Assembly (NCBI GenBank): GCA_027943335.1
Contig: BSBK01004089.1
Span: 1,322,501-1,386,500, forward strand
Source of the DNA: Chamaecyparis obtusa
Taxonomy: Eukaryota > Streptophyta > Pinopsida > Cupressales > Cupressaceae
Length of the DNA: 64,000 nt
Direction: 5' to 3'
Shown here: positions 1-11,514 of the stretch, piece after piece
Layout: each line of letters opens with the position of its first letter
How positions within the stretch are numbered: position 1 is the stretch's first letter
Made by a program: the position numbers and the translations under genes
The notes under the pieces: generated by a model
Told to the model about the DNA's origin: nothing
What the model saw: only the letters and a program-made list of their open reading frames with translations
Database searches by the model: none

Positions 1-839
1 AGTTTTAGAGGAGCCAAGACTAGATTCAATTTTGAAGCAAGTTCTTTTCAAGTGAGATTTTCATTTTGTATTTTACTTTTCCATAGATTTAATTGCATTT
101 AAAATATTTACATTTCAATTTGTATTTAAAATACTTTGATTTAGATTTTCATATTCTATTTTGATTTTTATGTTTGATTTCATTTAGAATAAATTGATTT
201 GCATTTAAAATAGTATGGATTTTCATTTGCATATTTGATTTGCATTCAAGATCAAACATGCAAATGTAAATCAATAGCATGTTTCATTTTGAATTACATG
301 TTTCATTTTGGTATGCATGTTTCATTTAGATTTGTATTTTAATAGTTTGCATTTTACATTTAGATTTGCATTATAAATGCTTTATTTAAGGATTTTGCAT
401 TTTAGATTTAGATTTGTTTTTTAGATAATTTTTTTATATTTGATCTTTATTTTATTTAAATTTAGATTTATATTATTTATATTTTTCATTTGCAATAGTT
501 TAAAATGGTGAACACTATTTCTTCTTCCTTAGTTGAAATTGAAAAATATTAAGTATACATTAGTTTAATTAGATTAAGTATACATTAGTTTAATTAGATT
601 AAGCATACATTAGATTTCTTAATTATTTAAATATTTGAATTATTGCTAAGATTTAACATTAAGAATAATATAAATTATATCATGTTTCCAAACCTGACTT
701 TTTGTTAATTTAAATATAAAATATTCCACAAAATAATATATATTATTCCATTATAAGTAACATGTAAAGTTTGAAATGACAATGCAAAATGGTTATTCTG
801 ATTAATTCTATATACTGATGTTTGTTTAAAACTTTGTAG
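1..839. other. A/T-rich low-complexity sequence, no gene seen
   Basis: The stretch is dominated by variations on catttagatttgcatt and tttcattttg, giving a loosely repetitive, T-rich plus strand. I see no coding region, no LTR ends and no primer-binding site in it. A polypyrimidine-like tract ending in tttgtag at 833-839 could be a splice acceptor for the exon-like ORF that follows. Confidence 0.5.
551..624. repeat. 25-bp minisatellite, about three copies
   Basis: Two identical 25-bp units begin at 551 and 576 (aagtatacattagtttaatt then agatt). A third, diverged unit begins at 601 with aagcatacattag. It is a short local duplication with no evident function. Confidence 0.85.
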
Positions 840-1181
840 GATACCATTCCACTTATGGCTGCCTCTGACAGAGAGTTGAACATCATGGTTACAAGCCCCT
901 CTGCTTCGGTGGCCTCGAATGATGTCTTTGAGACTGAATTTGACAAGTGTACGCGAATCATTGTAGACTCGTGCGAAACTATAATCAAAGCTGTGGAGCA
1001 CACAACATTATCAGTTGACTATGTTGATGAATTGGATATAATGCAGATGGCAGATGTTACGAAAGTTTTGCACGAGACATCTGCAAAAGTAGATGCATTT
1101 CCATCAATGATGAAAAAGTCTATCACGATCATTGTACAAATAAGGGTCGCAATACCAACTTTATCATTGAAGAATATGTGA
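840..1181 (+). CDS. Hypothetical exon-like ORF
   Basis: An ORF of 108 codons starts at an ATG at 855 and ends at a stop at 1179-1181. The same frame is open back to 840, directly after a tttgtag acceptor-like sequence, so this could be a last coding exon rather than a complete gene. The product is mixed hydrophilic/hydrophobic (MAASDRELNIM..., with repeated Asp/Glu/Val stretches) and I do not recognise it. No signal peptide, membrane segment or zinc motif is visible. It is surrounded by A/T-rich repeats and telomere-like DNA, and no upstream exon could be identified. It could be a fragment of a host gene, a piece of an unrecognised element, or chance; the relatively GC-rich, balanced codon use compared with its flanks is the main argument for coding origin. 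Confidence 0.25.
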   Translation, partial: DTIPLMAASDRELNIMVTSPSASVASNDVFETEFDKCTRIIVDSCETIIKAVEHTTLSVDYVDELDIMQMADVTKVLHETSAKVDAFPSMMKKSITIIVQIRVAIPTLSLKNM

Positions 1182-1474
1182 TGTACTTGCATCATTATGG
1201 ATAAATGTTATTGATTTAGATCATTCTTATCTTGTCTTTCAGCCTTCTTAATTATCTGAATAGTTGTATTGAGACTTCTATTTCCCTTTTCATCTATGTA
1301 AGTTTCATGAATACTTGATAATAAATAAATAGTTTTGGCTATTCCCATCATGATTACCCATATACTTGCAACATTTTGCAACATGTTTTGTTGAACTTTG
1401 TATTTGTAATATTTATTCCTTCAATGGATGTGCCGAATTAATGTGAGGAATTAATTAAAGAGGACATCTTATTC
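1182..1474. other. Spacer, nothing recognised
   Basis: A/T-rich sequence with no coding, RNA or repeat signal that I can support. It leads directly into the telomere-like field. Confidence 0.4.
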
Positions 1475-2829
1475 ATTCCTACTTCTAACCTAACCCTAAT
1501 CAATGTTAAACAACTCTACCAAAATCTTTAACTATATAAAATAAACTATTAAAAGTAAATATTAAATGAAAACTAAAATAAAACTATATCTTAACCCATA
1601 ACACGACGTTAAATTAACAACAGTGATTATCGTAACCTTCACCCTAACTCTAATATATTATCATTATAGTTACAATAATACACTAACCATTCAAGTTAGT
1701 TGTTACCATGTCCCTACCATTGATTGTTCCTTAAATAGTAACATTATATGTGATAATAATGATAATTATCATGTTAAACTATAAACAACATCAAAAAATG
1801 TATTCCCAATTATGATACTTTGATCCTAACTCTAAAACCTATATCCCATCACTAACTACGTCCATAATCTTACTCTCACACAAACCCTAATACTAACCGT
1901 ATACCTAACACTACATATGATTTAACCCTAACTATAAATCGTACATCCTAACACTGCACACAACCTTAAATTGATCCTAACCCTAACCCTACATGTACAA
2001 TAGCCTAAATGTAACCGCAACTATTAGTAATCTTGACCATATTACTAATTGTAATGCTAACCCTAACCCCTTACCCTAATCTTTACCTTTAATGTGAGAG
2101 GTGCAAGTCCAAAATTAATAGTACTCCTAAGGTTAAAATTAAAACCTAATTGTAACCATAACCCTCTCGATTACCATACATAAAATGGTAAACATGGCAC
2201 TTATAGTAACCCTTAATATGATACTAATCCTAACTGTAAACATAGAATCTTATCCCTAATCGTAACCCTAACCCTAACCCTAACTCTAATATGTTATCGT
2301 TAACATTATAATTACTTATATATGGTAACCGTTCAAGTTAGTTGTTACCATGTCCCTACCATTTACAATACGTTAAATGGTAACGTTAAATAAGATACTA
2401 ATCATAATTATCATGTTGAGCTGTAAATAACATCTAATAATGTATTACCAAGTATGATATTTTAATCCTAACTCTAAAACCTAGATTCCATCACTACCTA
2501 CATCCATAATCTTACTCTCACAAAAAGCCTAATACTAACCCTATACCCAACACTACATATGATTTAACCCTGACTGTAAACCATACATCATAACACTACA
2601 CATAACCTTAAACTGGCCCTATTTGTCATACTAACCTTAACAAATAATTTAACCCTAATACTAATCCAAACTCAACACTCTACATCCCATCATTAACCCA
2701 TGATTAAGCCTCATTGTATTAGTAACCATAGCCCTAACTCCATTCCCTAATCTTAAACCTTAATATTACACTAAATATGATACTAATCCTAACTGTAAAC
2801 CTAACATCATATCCCTAACCACATTTTTA
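1475..2829. repeat. Degenerate CCCTAA-type repeat with 642-bp tandem duplication
   Basis: The sequence is built from drifting copies of ccctaa mixed with longer unique-looking blocks. A block containing caagttagttgttaccatg starts at 1692 and recurs at 2334, a spacing of 642 bp. Most of the block (about 1640-1980) is recognisable again at 2281-2620, and part of it a third time before 2829. This is therefore a decayed tandem repeat of long units that themselves contain telomere-like hexamers, not a plain telomere tract. Confidence 0.75.
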
Positions 2830-4110
2830 ATCTCACCCTATCCCTAACCCTAACCCTAACTGTAACTCTTACCTGAACCCTAACTCATAAGGTAAAATTT
2901 CCTACTAACCCTAACTCTCACCCTATCCCTAACCCTAGCCTTAACTGTAACTCTTACTCAAACCCTAACTCATAAGGTAAAATATCCTACTAACCCTAAC
3001 TCTCACCCTATCCCTAACCCTAACCCTAACTGTAACTCTTACTCGAACCCTAACTCATAAGGTAAAATATCCTGCTAACCCTAAGTCTCACCCTATTCCT
3101 AAACCTAATCCTAACCCTAACTGTAAGTCTTACCTGAACCCTAACTCATAATGTAAAATGTGCTACTAACCCTAAATATTGCCCTCTCCCTAACCCTAAC
3201 CCTAACTGTAACTCTTACTCGAATCCTAACTCATAATGTAAAATATCCTACTAACCCTAACTCTCACCCTATCCCTTACCCTAACCCTAACAATAACTCT
3301 TACCCGAACCCTAACTAATAAGCTAAAATGTCCTACTAACCCTAACTCTCACCCTATCCCTAACCCTAACCCTAACTCATAAGCTAAAATGTCCTACTAA
3401 CCCTAACTCTCACCCTATCCCTGACCCTAACCCTAACTGTAACTCTTACCTAAACCCTAACTCATAAGCTAAAATGTCCTCCTAACCCTAGCTCTCACCC
3501 TATCCTTGATCCTAATCCTAACTAGAATTCTTACTTGAACCCTAACTCATAATGTAAAATATCCTACTAACCCTAACTCTTACCCTATTCCTAACCCTAA
3601 CCCTAACCCTAACCCTAACTATAACTCTTACCTAAACCCTAATCATAACATAAAATGTCCTACTAACCCTAACTCTCACCCTATCCCTAACCCTAACCTT
3701 AACTATAACTCTTACTCGAACCCTAACTGATAAGGTAAAATATCTTACTAACCCTAACTGTCACCCTACCCCTAACCCTAACCCTAACCCTAACTGTAAC
3801 TCTTACTCAAACCCTAACTCATAAGGTAAAATATTCTACTAACCCTAACTGTAAGTCTTATTCGAACCCTAACTCATAATGTAAAATGTTCTACTATCCC
3901 TAAATCTCACCCTATCCCTAACCCTAACCCTAACCCTTAGTATAAATTGTACCCAAACCCTAATTATATTTTAGCTAAAATGTCCTACTAACCCTAAATC
4001 TCACCCTATCCCTAACCCTAACTGTAACTCTTACTCGAACCCTAACTCATAACGTAAAATATCCTACTAACCCTAACTCTCACCCTATCCTTAACCCTAA
4101 CAAGCAACTT
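2830..4110. repeat. 85-bp higher-order repeat of telomere-like hexamers
   Basis: A unit containing actcataaggtaaaat, a run of ccctaa hexamers and ctgtaactcttactcgaac recurs with starts of the cataa block at 2886, 2971, 3056, 3147, 3232, 3317, 3378, 3463, 3548, 3644, 3729, 3820 and 3875. Spacing is 85 bp, or 85 plus or minus about whole hexamers (61, 91, 96-97). Within units the perfect hexamer runs reach four to five copies. Length changes are thus mainly gain or loss of CCCTAA. The repeat is the six-base CCCTAA (TTAGGG) form, not the seven-base CCCTAAA usual for plant telomeres. Confidence 0.9.
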
Positions 4111-5095
4111 AACGATGACAATAACCTTAACCGTAATAATAACACGAACATGAATAAACTTCTTAAATGCAACCCAATAGTTCCCATAACACTAACCTTA
4201 GGTATAACAATATCACTAACACTACCTGTAGGTGTCACAATACCCCTAAACCACATAAAAATATAGCCTAATAGTTACCCTAACACTAAACTTAAGTGTA
4301 ACAATACCACTAACCTTAATCCTAATACGAGCACTAACCCTAACAATAACCTTAACCATAATAATAACATGAACCCTAACAAACTTCTTCAATGGAACCT
4401 AACAATTCCCCTAACACTAACTTTAGGTGTAACAATAGCACTATTACTAACCGTTGTTGTCAAAATTTTCTATTTTGTAAAAACACACCTAACAATTATC
4501 CTAACACTAACCGTAAGTGTAACAATGCCACTAACCTTAATCGTAACATGGGAACTAACCCTAACAATAACCTTAACCTTAACAATATCAATAACCTTAA
4601 CCATAATAATAACATGAAACCTAACAAAAAAATTAAATGTAAAATAAACAAACCAAATACTTAATAATATCATTAACAATAACCCTATTTAAAACATTGA
4701 ACCTAATCATTATGCTAACACTAACCTTAATTGTAACAATAGCACTAACCTTAATCGTAATTGGAGTAGTTTCCCTAACAAAACTCTTAAATATAAAATA
4801 ACAGTTTCCGTAACACTAACCTCAGCTCTAGCAATAACACTAACCTTAAGCATAATAAGAACACTAACCCTAATAATAATTTAAACCTCAACAATATGAC
4901 TAACCTTAACTGTAATAGAAGTAATATCCCTAGCAAATTTCTTAAATGTAACCTAACAGCTCCCCTAACACTAACCTTAACAATCTCACTAACCTTAATT
5001 GTAATAGTATAACAGACCCTAACACTAACCCAACCATTATATTAATACTAATTGCAAATGTAATCCAACCCAACCATTACTGTAACAATAACCCT
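4111..5095. repeat. Diverged telomere-like field with ~230-bp periodicity
   Basis: Motifs such as aataataacatgaaccc followed by cttctt and cctaacactaacctta recur near 4136, 4360 and 4605, giving a period of roughly 225-245 bp. The hexamers have drifted to forms like ctaacctta and ctaacacta. Open reading frames here are by-products of a hexamer repeat that avoids stops in some frames. Confidence 0.7.
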
Positions 5096-5160
5096 TACAA
5101 CAATTATTTTTAAAAATATAAAATATTAAATGTCTTTCATGTTGCACTACGGCTGCTACT

Positions 5161-5298
5161 AGCTTATATATATTTATATATATAATACACCGAGAGTAAT
5201 CCTTCTCGAGGCACCTATTTTCTTTAAATTGCAAGTTGCAATAGGCGCCTTGAGAAGGATTACTCTCGGCGTATTATATATAAAAATATATATAAGCT
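5161..5298. repeat. Near-perfect inverted repeat (59-bp arms, 20-bp loop)
   Basis: The left arm, 5161-5219, and right arm, 5240-5298, are reverse complements at 55 of 59 positions by hand alignment. The loop is 5220-5239. The arms begin agcttatatatattt and carry the GC-richer core cgagagtaatccttctc. No clear target-site duplication flanks it. It could be a small foldback/MITE, a cruciform-forming palindrome, or an inverted duplication at the edge of the telomere-like field. Confidence 0.9.
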
Positions 5299-7180
5299 AC
5301 TATACTCATATTTTGTTTCATACTGCCATTTGTATCTCATTGATATACACTGTGATGTATCTTGTACCATTTTTGATCGATGTACATTGTGACATATTTT
5401 GGACTCTTGTGTTGATATCTTGATACTTTGATACTTTGATACTCTGATACTCTTCTTATCCACTGATATTATGTTGATGCCATCTGATTTTGTTGCTATA
5501 TGATGCTATCTAATTTCTTCACATGTGTCATGATCTTTGATATGTTTTACATGCTTTGGATATTGATTTCACCATTGTCATGTGAATACTTGGTCATGTG
5601 ATTAGATTAGATGGATGATATATTGATGTCATTGTTTCATGTCACTGATATATGCATATGTTTTTGTGTTTTCAATGCTTTATCGATGTATGAATGCAAA
5701 CACATGTGATCCTGCATGATGATGACATTCTTCTTTTATTTTATGCATGCACATGTATGTATGAGATGTAATGTGATGCGATGTATGGACATCTCTTTCT
5801 TTATTTATGTATGAATGATTATGGATGCACTATGTAGGTGTATTGATGGTACTGACATGGTTATGCAAGCATATGAATATCAGTGATAAATACTTAGTCA
5901 TTTTATTTCAGCTTTTATGATGATCATATGACGTACTTGGTCAAACTTGGAAAATGTTTATATTTGCAGGATTTTCATTTATATTGATGTTGATTAATTA
6001 CATTTACACAACCATATTGATGCAACTTAAAATGAAAGCATCTATATTAAAATGAATGCAATTTAAAATGAACTTCAATGCAATTAAAACATGAAATGCA
6101 TCTAAAATGAATCTAATGAAAATTAATATGAAAATGTAACTAAAAATGAATCTAAATGCAATTAACAATGAAATGCACCTAGACTAAGACACCTAGGGTA
6201 GTCACTGTTTATTCAAAGTGAGTCTATTATCATCACAGAGCATTTGTTGTTGGGACCTCATAGGTTAGTACAATTTTCACTAATAGATTTTGCAATCCTG
6301 AAAAATATGAATACTTCCCTTTCATTTGTCATGTCGAAAGTTAACCTAAACATTAAGCATATAGGCTAGAATGTTTTGTCAGTTACTTCGTGTTAATATA
6401 AACCTTTTTATGTTCTTGTGCAAAATGTATATCCGCAATGACCTTTTATTTTATATTCATATCCTTGGGCATTTTCTCGATTTATTGTGCACCTTACTAG
6501 GAAGTTGTTTTATTTTAGTTTAAAACAGGCAAGGAAATAAAACTAACCTCACTAAAGCTTTCATAGGAAACAGGTTGAGGTATACGTGGTGTTCCAATCA
6601 TGATGGAGGCGCTTATCATAGACACTCATTCCATATAATCACCTTAGATCATCGGATTTATTACCACAAGAAGAAGACAAAGAAAATGTAATGCCCTTAG
6701 TCCTTGTTTCTCTAGTCATTTTTAGACATCATCGATTCACTCAAGGAACATAACAATCACAAATTGATAATAAGTCATAAGAAACTAAGAAAAATTCATT
6801 ATTCCTTTATTCAGTTTCTCCAATCCATAAACTCATCAAGACTAGTCTATTTGCCTCAAAAATATATGCTTGTTATTGTAGTGTTTAGGAACACATCTGT
6901 TTAATTTGCAAACACACGTATAAATTATCAATTATAGAATTTTATTTCATCAATAAATGTGTCACCTGTTTAGTGTTTCTAGAAACACCCCTATCTTCAT
7001 GACGTAATGTTTAGGAACACTTTTTAGGTCCAAGTATTTAAGAAATATTATTATTGGTGGCATTAATAAATACCTTTGTTTTCATATTTTAATGTCAATT
7101 GCGGACTAGGGATAAGCGACACCCTAGCAGAAAGTCTTAATAGCGACTAGGCAACCTTGAGACATGCATGGCTTTGATCA
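5299..7180. other. TGAT-rich noncoding DNA, probably including element A's 3' LTR
   Basis: No gene was found. 5320-5930 is rich in tgat/gatact motifs (a short run of gatacttt near 5420-5450), and 5980-6190 is A-rich with repeated aaatgcaatt/aaatgaat. By position, sequence just below 7180 should be the 3' LTR of the minus-strand Gypsy element A, since a polypurine tract lies at 7181-7192 and the minus strand then begins TGATCAAAGC. The other LTR end and a partner LTR were not found, so the boundary is open. Confidence 0.35.
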
Positions 7181-7192
7181 TTGCCCCCTAGG
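7181..7192 (-). other. Polypurine tract of element A
   Basis: On the minus strand this reads cctagggggcaa, followed at once by TGATCAAAGC, the expected purine run plus TG of a 3' LTR. It lies about 490 bp past the end of the integrase C-terminus. Confidence 0.5.
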
Positions 7193-7684
7193 AAAATGGT
7201 TTACCTAGGACTTTGATATAGACAGATTCCATCCTTAGGAAGATATGGTTTTCTGATAATACATCTTAGGATTTGGTTTGTCACGATAGTGACTGAAAGA
7301 TATGTACAAGATGAACTTTACATTGGCCAAGCATTCAAGCGTTGTCTTGATAGATAGAACGTTGATTACAAGTAGCACCTGTTTACTAGGTTTTCACCAA
7401 GACACTTTTTTGATTTTTTGATTTTTTTTGTACTTTTTCTTTTTCTATTTGTTTTTGGACTCACCAAGATGTTTGTTTATCAAGTTTTCATTGAGATGGT
7501 CATTTTTTCAGGACTTTTTCTATCATTTTTTATTTTTTTAGGATCAATATTTTTTGTTTTTTCTTTTCTTTAGGAACTCTTTTTGCTTTTTTTGTACTTT
7601 TTCTAGGAACTCTTTTCATCGTACAGGTGCTATCTCAAGAATGTCAGGCATATAACCTTTTCAAGTGTAGAGTGTTGATTGGAT
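7193..7684 (-). other. 3' tail of element A, A-rich
   Basis: The minus strand here is A-rich (runs of aaaaag and aaaaaat, 7390-7610) and translates as Lys-rich low-complexity sequence before stops. This is the region between integrase and polypurine tract. It holds no separate gene. Confidence 0.5.
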
Positions 7685-8810
7685 CTAGTAGGACATCTCC
7701 CTCAGGTGTGGCAAATTGATAGGCTCCCGGTTGAAATCTGTTGTGATAATAAAGGGACCAAGCCAGTTGGGTTCAAACTTTCCCTTTTTCTCTCGATGTT
7801 GCTGATTTTTTGGATTTTCTCTTAGGACTAGATCTCCTACCTGAAATGTCTGTGGCTTTACTTTCTTGTTGTATCCTCTTGGCATCCTCTTTTGATAGAC
7901 TTTGAGATGATCAAATTCTTGTTTTTTACGCTCATGTAGAAATTCTAGTTTATGTAGTCTAGAGATTCTGTAGTCCTCGTTAGTGACTAGATTTTTAAAT
8001 GATACCCTCAGTGATGGAATCTCTACTTCAACTGGTAGTACCATCTCAGATCAATATACTAGTGCAAAAAGAGTTGCGCCAGTTGGTGTTTTGATGTTGG
8101 TGTGATACGCCCATAATGCTAGATTTATCTGTAAATGCTAGTCTCTTCTTGATTTTCTCATTGTTCTATGCAAGATTTTCAAGATTGTTTTATTTGATGC
8201 TTCAACTTGTCTATTACCTTGAGGGTAATAGATCGAGGAACAACACTAAGTGATTTTGAATTGAAGACATAGGTCATCCATGTCTTTATTTTTAAATTGA
8301 CCCCCATTGTTAGTCATAATCGGTGAGGGTGTCCCATACCTACAAATGATGTAGTTCAAGATGAACATTGAGATTTTCTTTCTTGTAGCATTGGCTAGTG
8401 GCACAACTTCCACCCATTTTTAAAAATACTCAGTTGCAGTAATGATATATTTATGTCCATTGGATGAGTTTGGGTGAATCTGTTTGACTAAATCAAAAGC
8501 CCATTGTTGAAATATCCAATGTGTTATGAAAGGAATTAGCTCCCTAGCCAGAGCGTGTATCAGGTTACCATGGACTTAAAATTTCTTTCATGTTTTAGAA
8601 TATTGAATTGCATCTTTCTCCATTGTAGGCCAGTAGTAGCCCACTCTCAAGAATTTCTTGGATAATGAAAAACTATTCGAGTGAGACCCACACACACCTT
8701 CATGAACTTCCTTTAATGCACTATTTGACTCTTCATTTTATAAAATCTAAGTAGTGTACCATCTAGAGAATGTCTATACAAATCGTTAGAAATGATTATA
8801 TAACACGATG
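7685..8810 (-). pseudogene. Element A integrase (zinc-binding remnant, DDE core, C-terminal domain)
   Basis: The minus strand encodes, in order, an integrase N-terminal remnant (VGYYWPTMEKDA near 8640), a core with FDLV, GHKYIITATEYF and PIMTNNGGQF, the VEASNKTI segment carrying the catalytic Glu, and a C-terminal SH3-like domain (GDLVLRE...FEPNWLGPFII, about 7750-7850). In the second catalytic block the usual Asp of a DNGGQF-type motif is Asn (NNGGQF), and several in-frame stops break the reading (for example after ATEYF). It would have joined retrotransposon cDNA to host DNA. It follows RNase H as expected for Ty3/Gypsy order. The C-terminal 119 codons (7685-8044) are the longest open piece. 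Confidence 0.85.
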
Positions 8811-9558
8811 CTACTCTTCCAAGACATTCTTTTCATTTCTCGAATAGTTTCCATGGAATGTTTGGTCTTTTAGATATGAATAGATATGGGCATATTTGGA
8901 TAAAAATTGGGTTTCAATGGCACAAATAATTTGGGATTTAGGTGAGTCATAGGCTGGAAAGGGAAGTTCTTCCACTAGGAAGTCATAGCAAAATTGATGT
9001 TCTTCCAGTTGTAACATGGATGCTAAGGTAGCCATCGCATCTGCTGCTCTATTTTCTGATCTTGGAATCTGTTCAAATGTGATGAAGATAAAATTTTTCT
9101 TTAAGTCATCCATCATTATTTTATAAGGCATTATCTTATCATCCTTTGTTTGGTAGTCACCATTGACCTGATTAATAATAATTTGTGAGTCTCCATAAAT
9201 GTGTAACTCAATGATCTTCCATTCTATTGAGAGCTTCAATCCATTCACTAGAGCTTCATACTCTACTATGTTGTTTGTGCATGGGAATATCATTTTTTAT
9301 TCCTTTGGAATCTTGTATCCTTGGGGAGTAATGAATAAACATCCAAATCCTGATCCCTGCTATGTGAAGGAGCCATGAAAATACATCTTCCATGAATGTT
9401 CTGTTAAGTGCATGATTGCTTCATCAGGGAATTCTATATGTAATGACATGTCATTTGTCAATGGTGTTTCAACAAGTTGATCAACTATCACTTGTCTTTT
9501 AATGGCTTTTTTATCAACATACTCAATATAAAACTCACTTAATACCAAGACCCATTTT
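8811..9558 (-). pseudogene. Element A RNase H, second (Tat-type) domain and end of first
   Basis: The minus strand resumes at 9558 with KWVLVLSEF and IEYVDKKAIK, the end of the RT-linked RNase H region, then WKMYFHGSFT, FITPQGYKIP, CTNNIVEYEALVNGLKL and YGDSQIIINQV, a second RNase H domain. Asp/Glu residues of an RNase H active site are visible in EYEAL and GDSQ; the first Asp of the usual DGS is His (HGS). Two in-frame stops lie between 9293 and 9390. The upstream part of this gene lies 43 kb away at 52794, moved there by insertion of element B at 9563/9564. The two-domain arrangement is the reason for calling the element Tat-like. Confidence 0.85.
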
Positions 9559-9563
9559 GATAG
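9559..9563. repeat. Left target-site duplication of element B (gatag)
   Basis: gatag precedes the TGTAATCACC start of B's 5' LTR and recurs at 52789-52793, right after the 3' LTR. Element A's frame needs exactly one copy. Confidence 0.9.
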
Positions 9564-9965
9564 TGTAATCACCTGAAAATGGACAAAGATAATTAAATAA
9601 TAAATCAAGTCAAATCAAAGAAAATCAAGGATAGGATCAAATCAATTGAATCACAATGCATAATTAGCCAATCAAAATTAAAATCAAGTCTTAATTCGAG
9701 ATAAATAAAAATTGAGAGTGTTTTAATCAAATGCAATCAAATCAAAGTATAATTAAATCAAATAATTGTATAGTCTTGGATTAAATTAAATTCAACCCAT
9801 TCAAGGGGTACATGGCTAAAATAAATCAATTAAATCAATTAATAAATCTTAAATTCCCTCAACAACCCACAAAGGGAGGAAATTCAATCAACCAATAAGA
9901 TTTGAGAGAAGACATTCACATGGATCAAGCCAAATTCAATCTCAATCACTCAAAGTGAAAGAGAA

Positions 9966-9970
9966 TCTTG
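9966..9970. repeat. Left target-site duplication of element C (tcttg)
   Basis: tcttg at 9966-9970 recurs at 17673-17677, either side of C. The uninterrupted LTR copy has gagaatcttgtccattg at about 52301, with one tcttg, which proves the empty-site sequence. Confidence 0.95.
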
Positions 9971-11454
9971 TGTTGGACTACAACTGATTTGGAATCTGAT
10001 TGAAGAATCTGTGCTTAAAGATCACTAAGGAGTTGCTGAGTAGATATGTAATATGATTAAATCAGTATTATGTTGTCATTGATGTCAACTAGTTTGACAT
10101 TACTTATCTTGTAAGTTATTATACCGAGACATTTGAAGAAAGGTGAAAGAGATGAAGAACAAAGAAATCTACATGAGGAAAGATGTACATGACAGATGAG
10201 GATAAGGAACACATTGAGTAACTTGTTGATGAGTCTATGACTTGATGATATTGACTTTATTATGTTGCATTCATCTATGATGAAGTATAGAGCTGAAAGA
10301 CACAAAGTAGTGTTGTCGGTAAATGAAGCAATTCTAGTATACGCCAACAGAGTGTAGTGTATACTGATTGCAGTATTAACTGAGCAGTGTTCATTGACGC
10401 ATTTATTTGTTAATCAAGCGGAACAAAATGAACTAAATGATTAGTTTAGTCGATAAGATTGATGAGCTGGCAAGAGTATAACATCGAGGTAACGAATAAT
10501 GTTTGTTACATAGATTGACGGTTGATGAAATTCAAGAAAGATCTAAAGGATGAGAATCAAACATGTTATTGACGCAAGTGCTGAGAAAGTTTGAAGCAGA
10601 AAAATCTATGAATGTGGTTAAGCGGAAAAATCTAATGGTGGAGAAGAAAATGATTTACTCATCTATATAAGAGAACATAATTTCTTTATAAAAGGATGCC
10701 AGAAGAAGAAGAAACTATAGGAATATCGCGTGAACAAGGTTTTCATGCATTTTGATCATACTGGTTAAGTAAGAACCGAGCTGCAGAACAATTACCGAGC
10801 TACAAAGAGCAATTACCGATGGATAGTAAGTTGATACAGTATTGAATTTGAAGTGAAATATTGATAGAAGGATTTGTATGGACTGAATATTGATCTATAA
10901 TCTACAATTGAAGTTGTATTAAGGTAGGTCATTTACTGTTACATATTTAACCATTGTATACAGTTAAAATCTCTTAACTGAGTGGACTCTGAAAGTCTTA
11001 TGATGTATCATTCATAGAATGAACATTGTTATCCTGTCAACCCCATAGTGAATGCTGGTTGGACGATAACTTCTAGTCTAAAATAATAAGGTCACACTTG
11101 ACAGTGTGTTTGTAAACCTTTAACAGGGTTGGGTCTTAATCGACCTCACTTCAGCAAAGTGAACAATTTTGGGTTGCCGGTCCCAGGTGGTTTTTCCCTT
11201 TATAGGGTTTCCATGTTAAATCTCTTGTGTTATGTGTTGATTGTGATATCTGTTTGTTATCATTCTTTACATGTTACATGTTAGATTTGATCGGTAACTG
11301 TTATGGTATTAGACTGGTAATTGGCAAAAGTATAAACAATGAAAGTTTTTATTGTTTATCAAGGAACAGAAATTGTAGAAGTTGTTTTGAATTATACATT
11401 TTATTTTGGGACACTGGATAACTGATTCACCCCCCTCTCAGTTATTCTAACAAT
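9971..11454 (+). repeat. 5' LTR of element C
   Basis: Begins TGTTGGACTAC, ends GTTATTCTAACA. It matches 16185-17672 along its length with many C/T and G/A differences. ORFs inside it recur in the other LTR and are not genes. Confidence 0.95.
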
Positions 11455-11456
11455 TG

Positions 11457-11469
11457 GTATCAGAGCGCA
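11457..11469 (+). other. Primer-binding site of element C (initiator-Met tRNA type)
   Basis: tggtatcagagcg starts two bases after the 5' LTR and matches the common plant Copia primer site complementary to initiator methionine tRNA. Confidence 0.93.
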
Positions 11470-11514
11470 AGTTTCTTGGAACAATTTTAAGGACTTAAGC
11501 ACAAAGGTCTCAAG

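Noticed and set aside
4369..4664. Overlapping ORFs on both strands (LTLTLTIS-like and NNNLNLN-like proteins)
   Set aside because: They are translations of the degenerate CCCTAA repeat, which lacks stops in several frames.
1475..5095. A true chromosome end
   Set aside because: The repeats are strongly degenerate, mixed with long unique-like blocks, and flanked by other sequence on both sides.
10057..10347. Minus-strand ORF, repeated at 16271-16585, and the plus-strand ORFs at 11227 and 17447
   Set aside because: They occur at the same place in both LTRs of element C, so they are LTR sequence and not genes.
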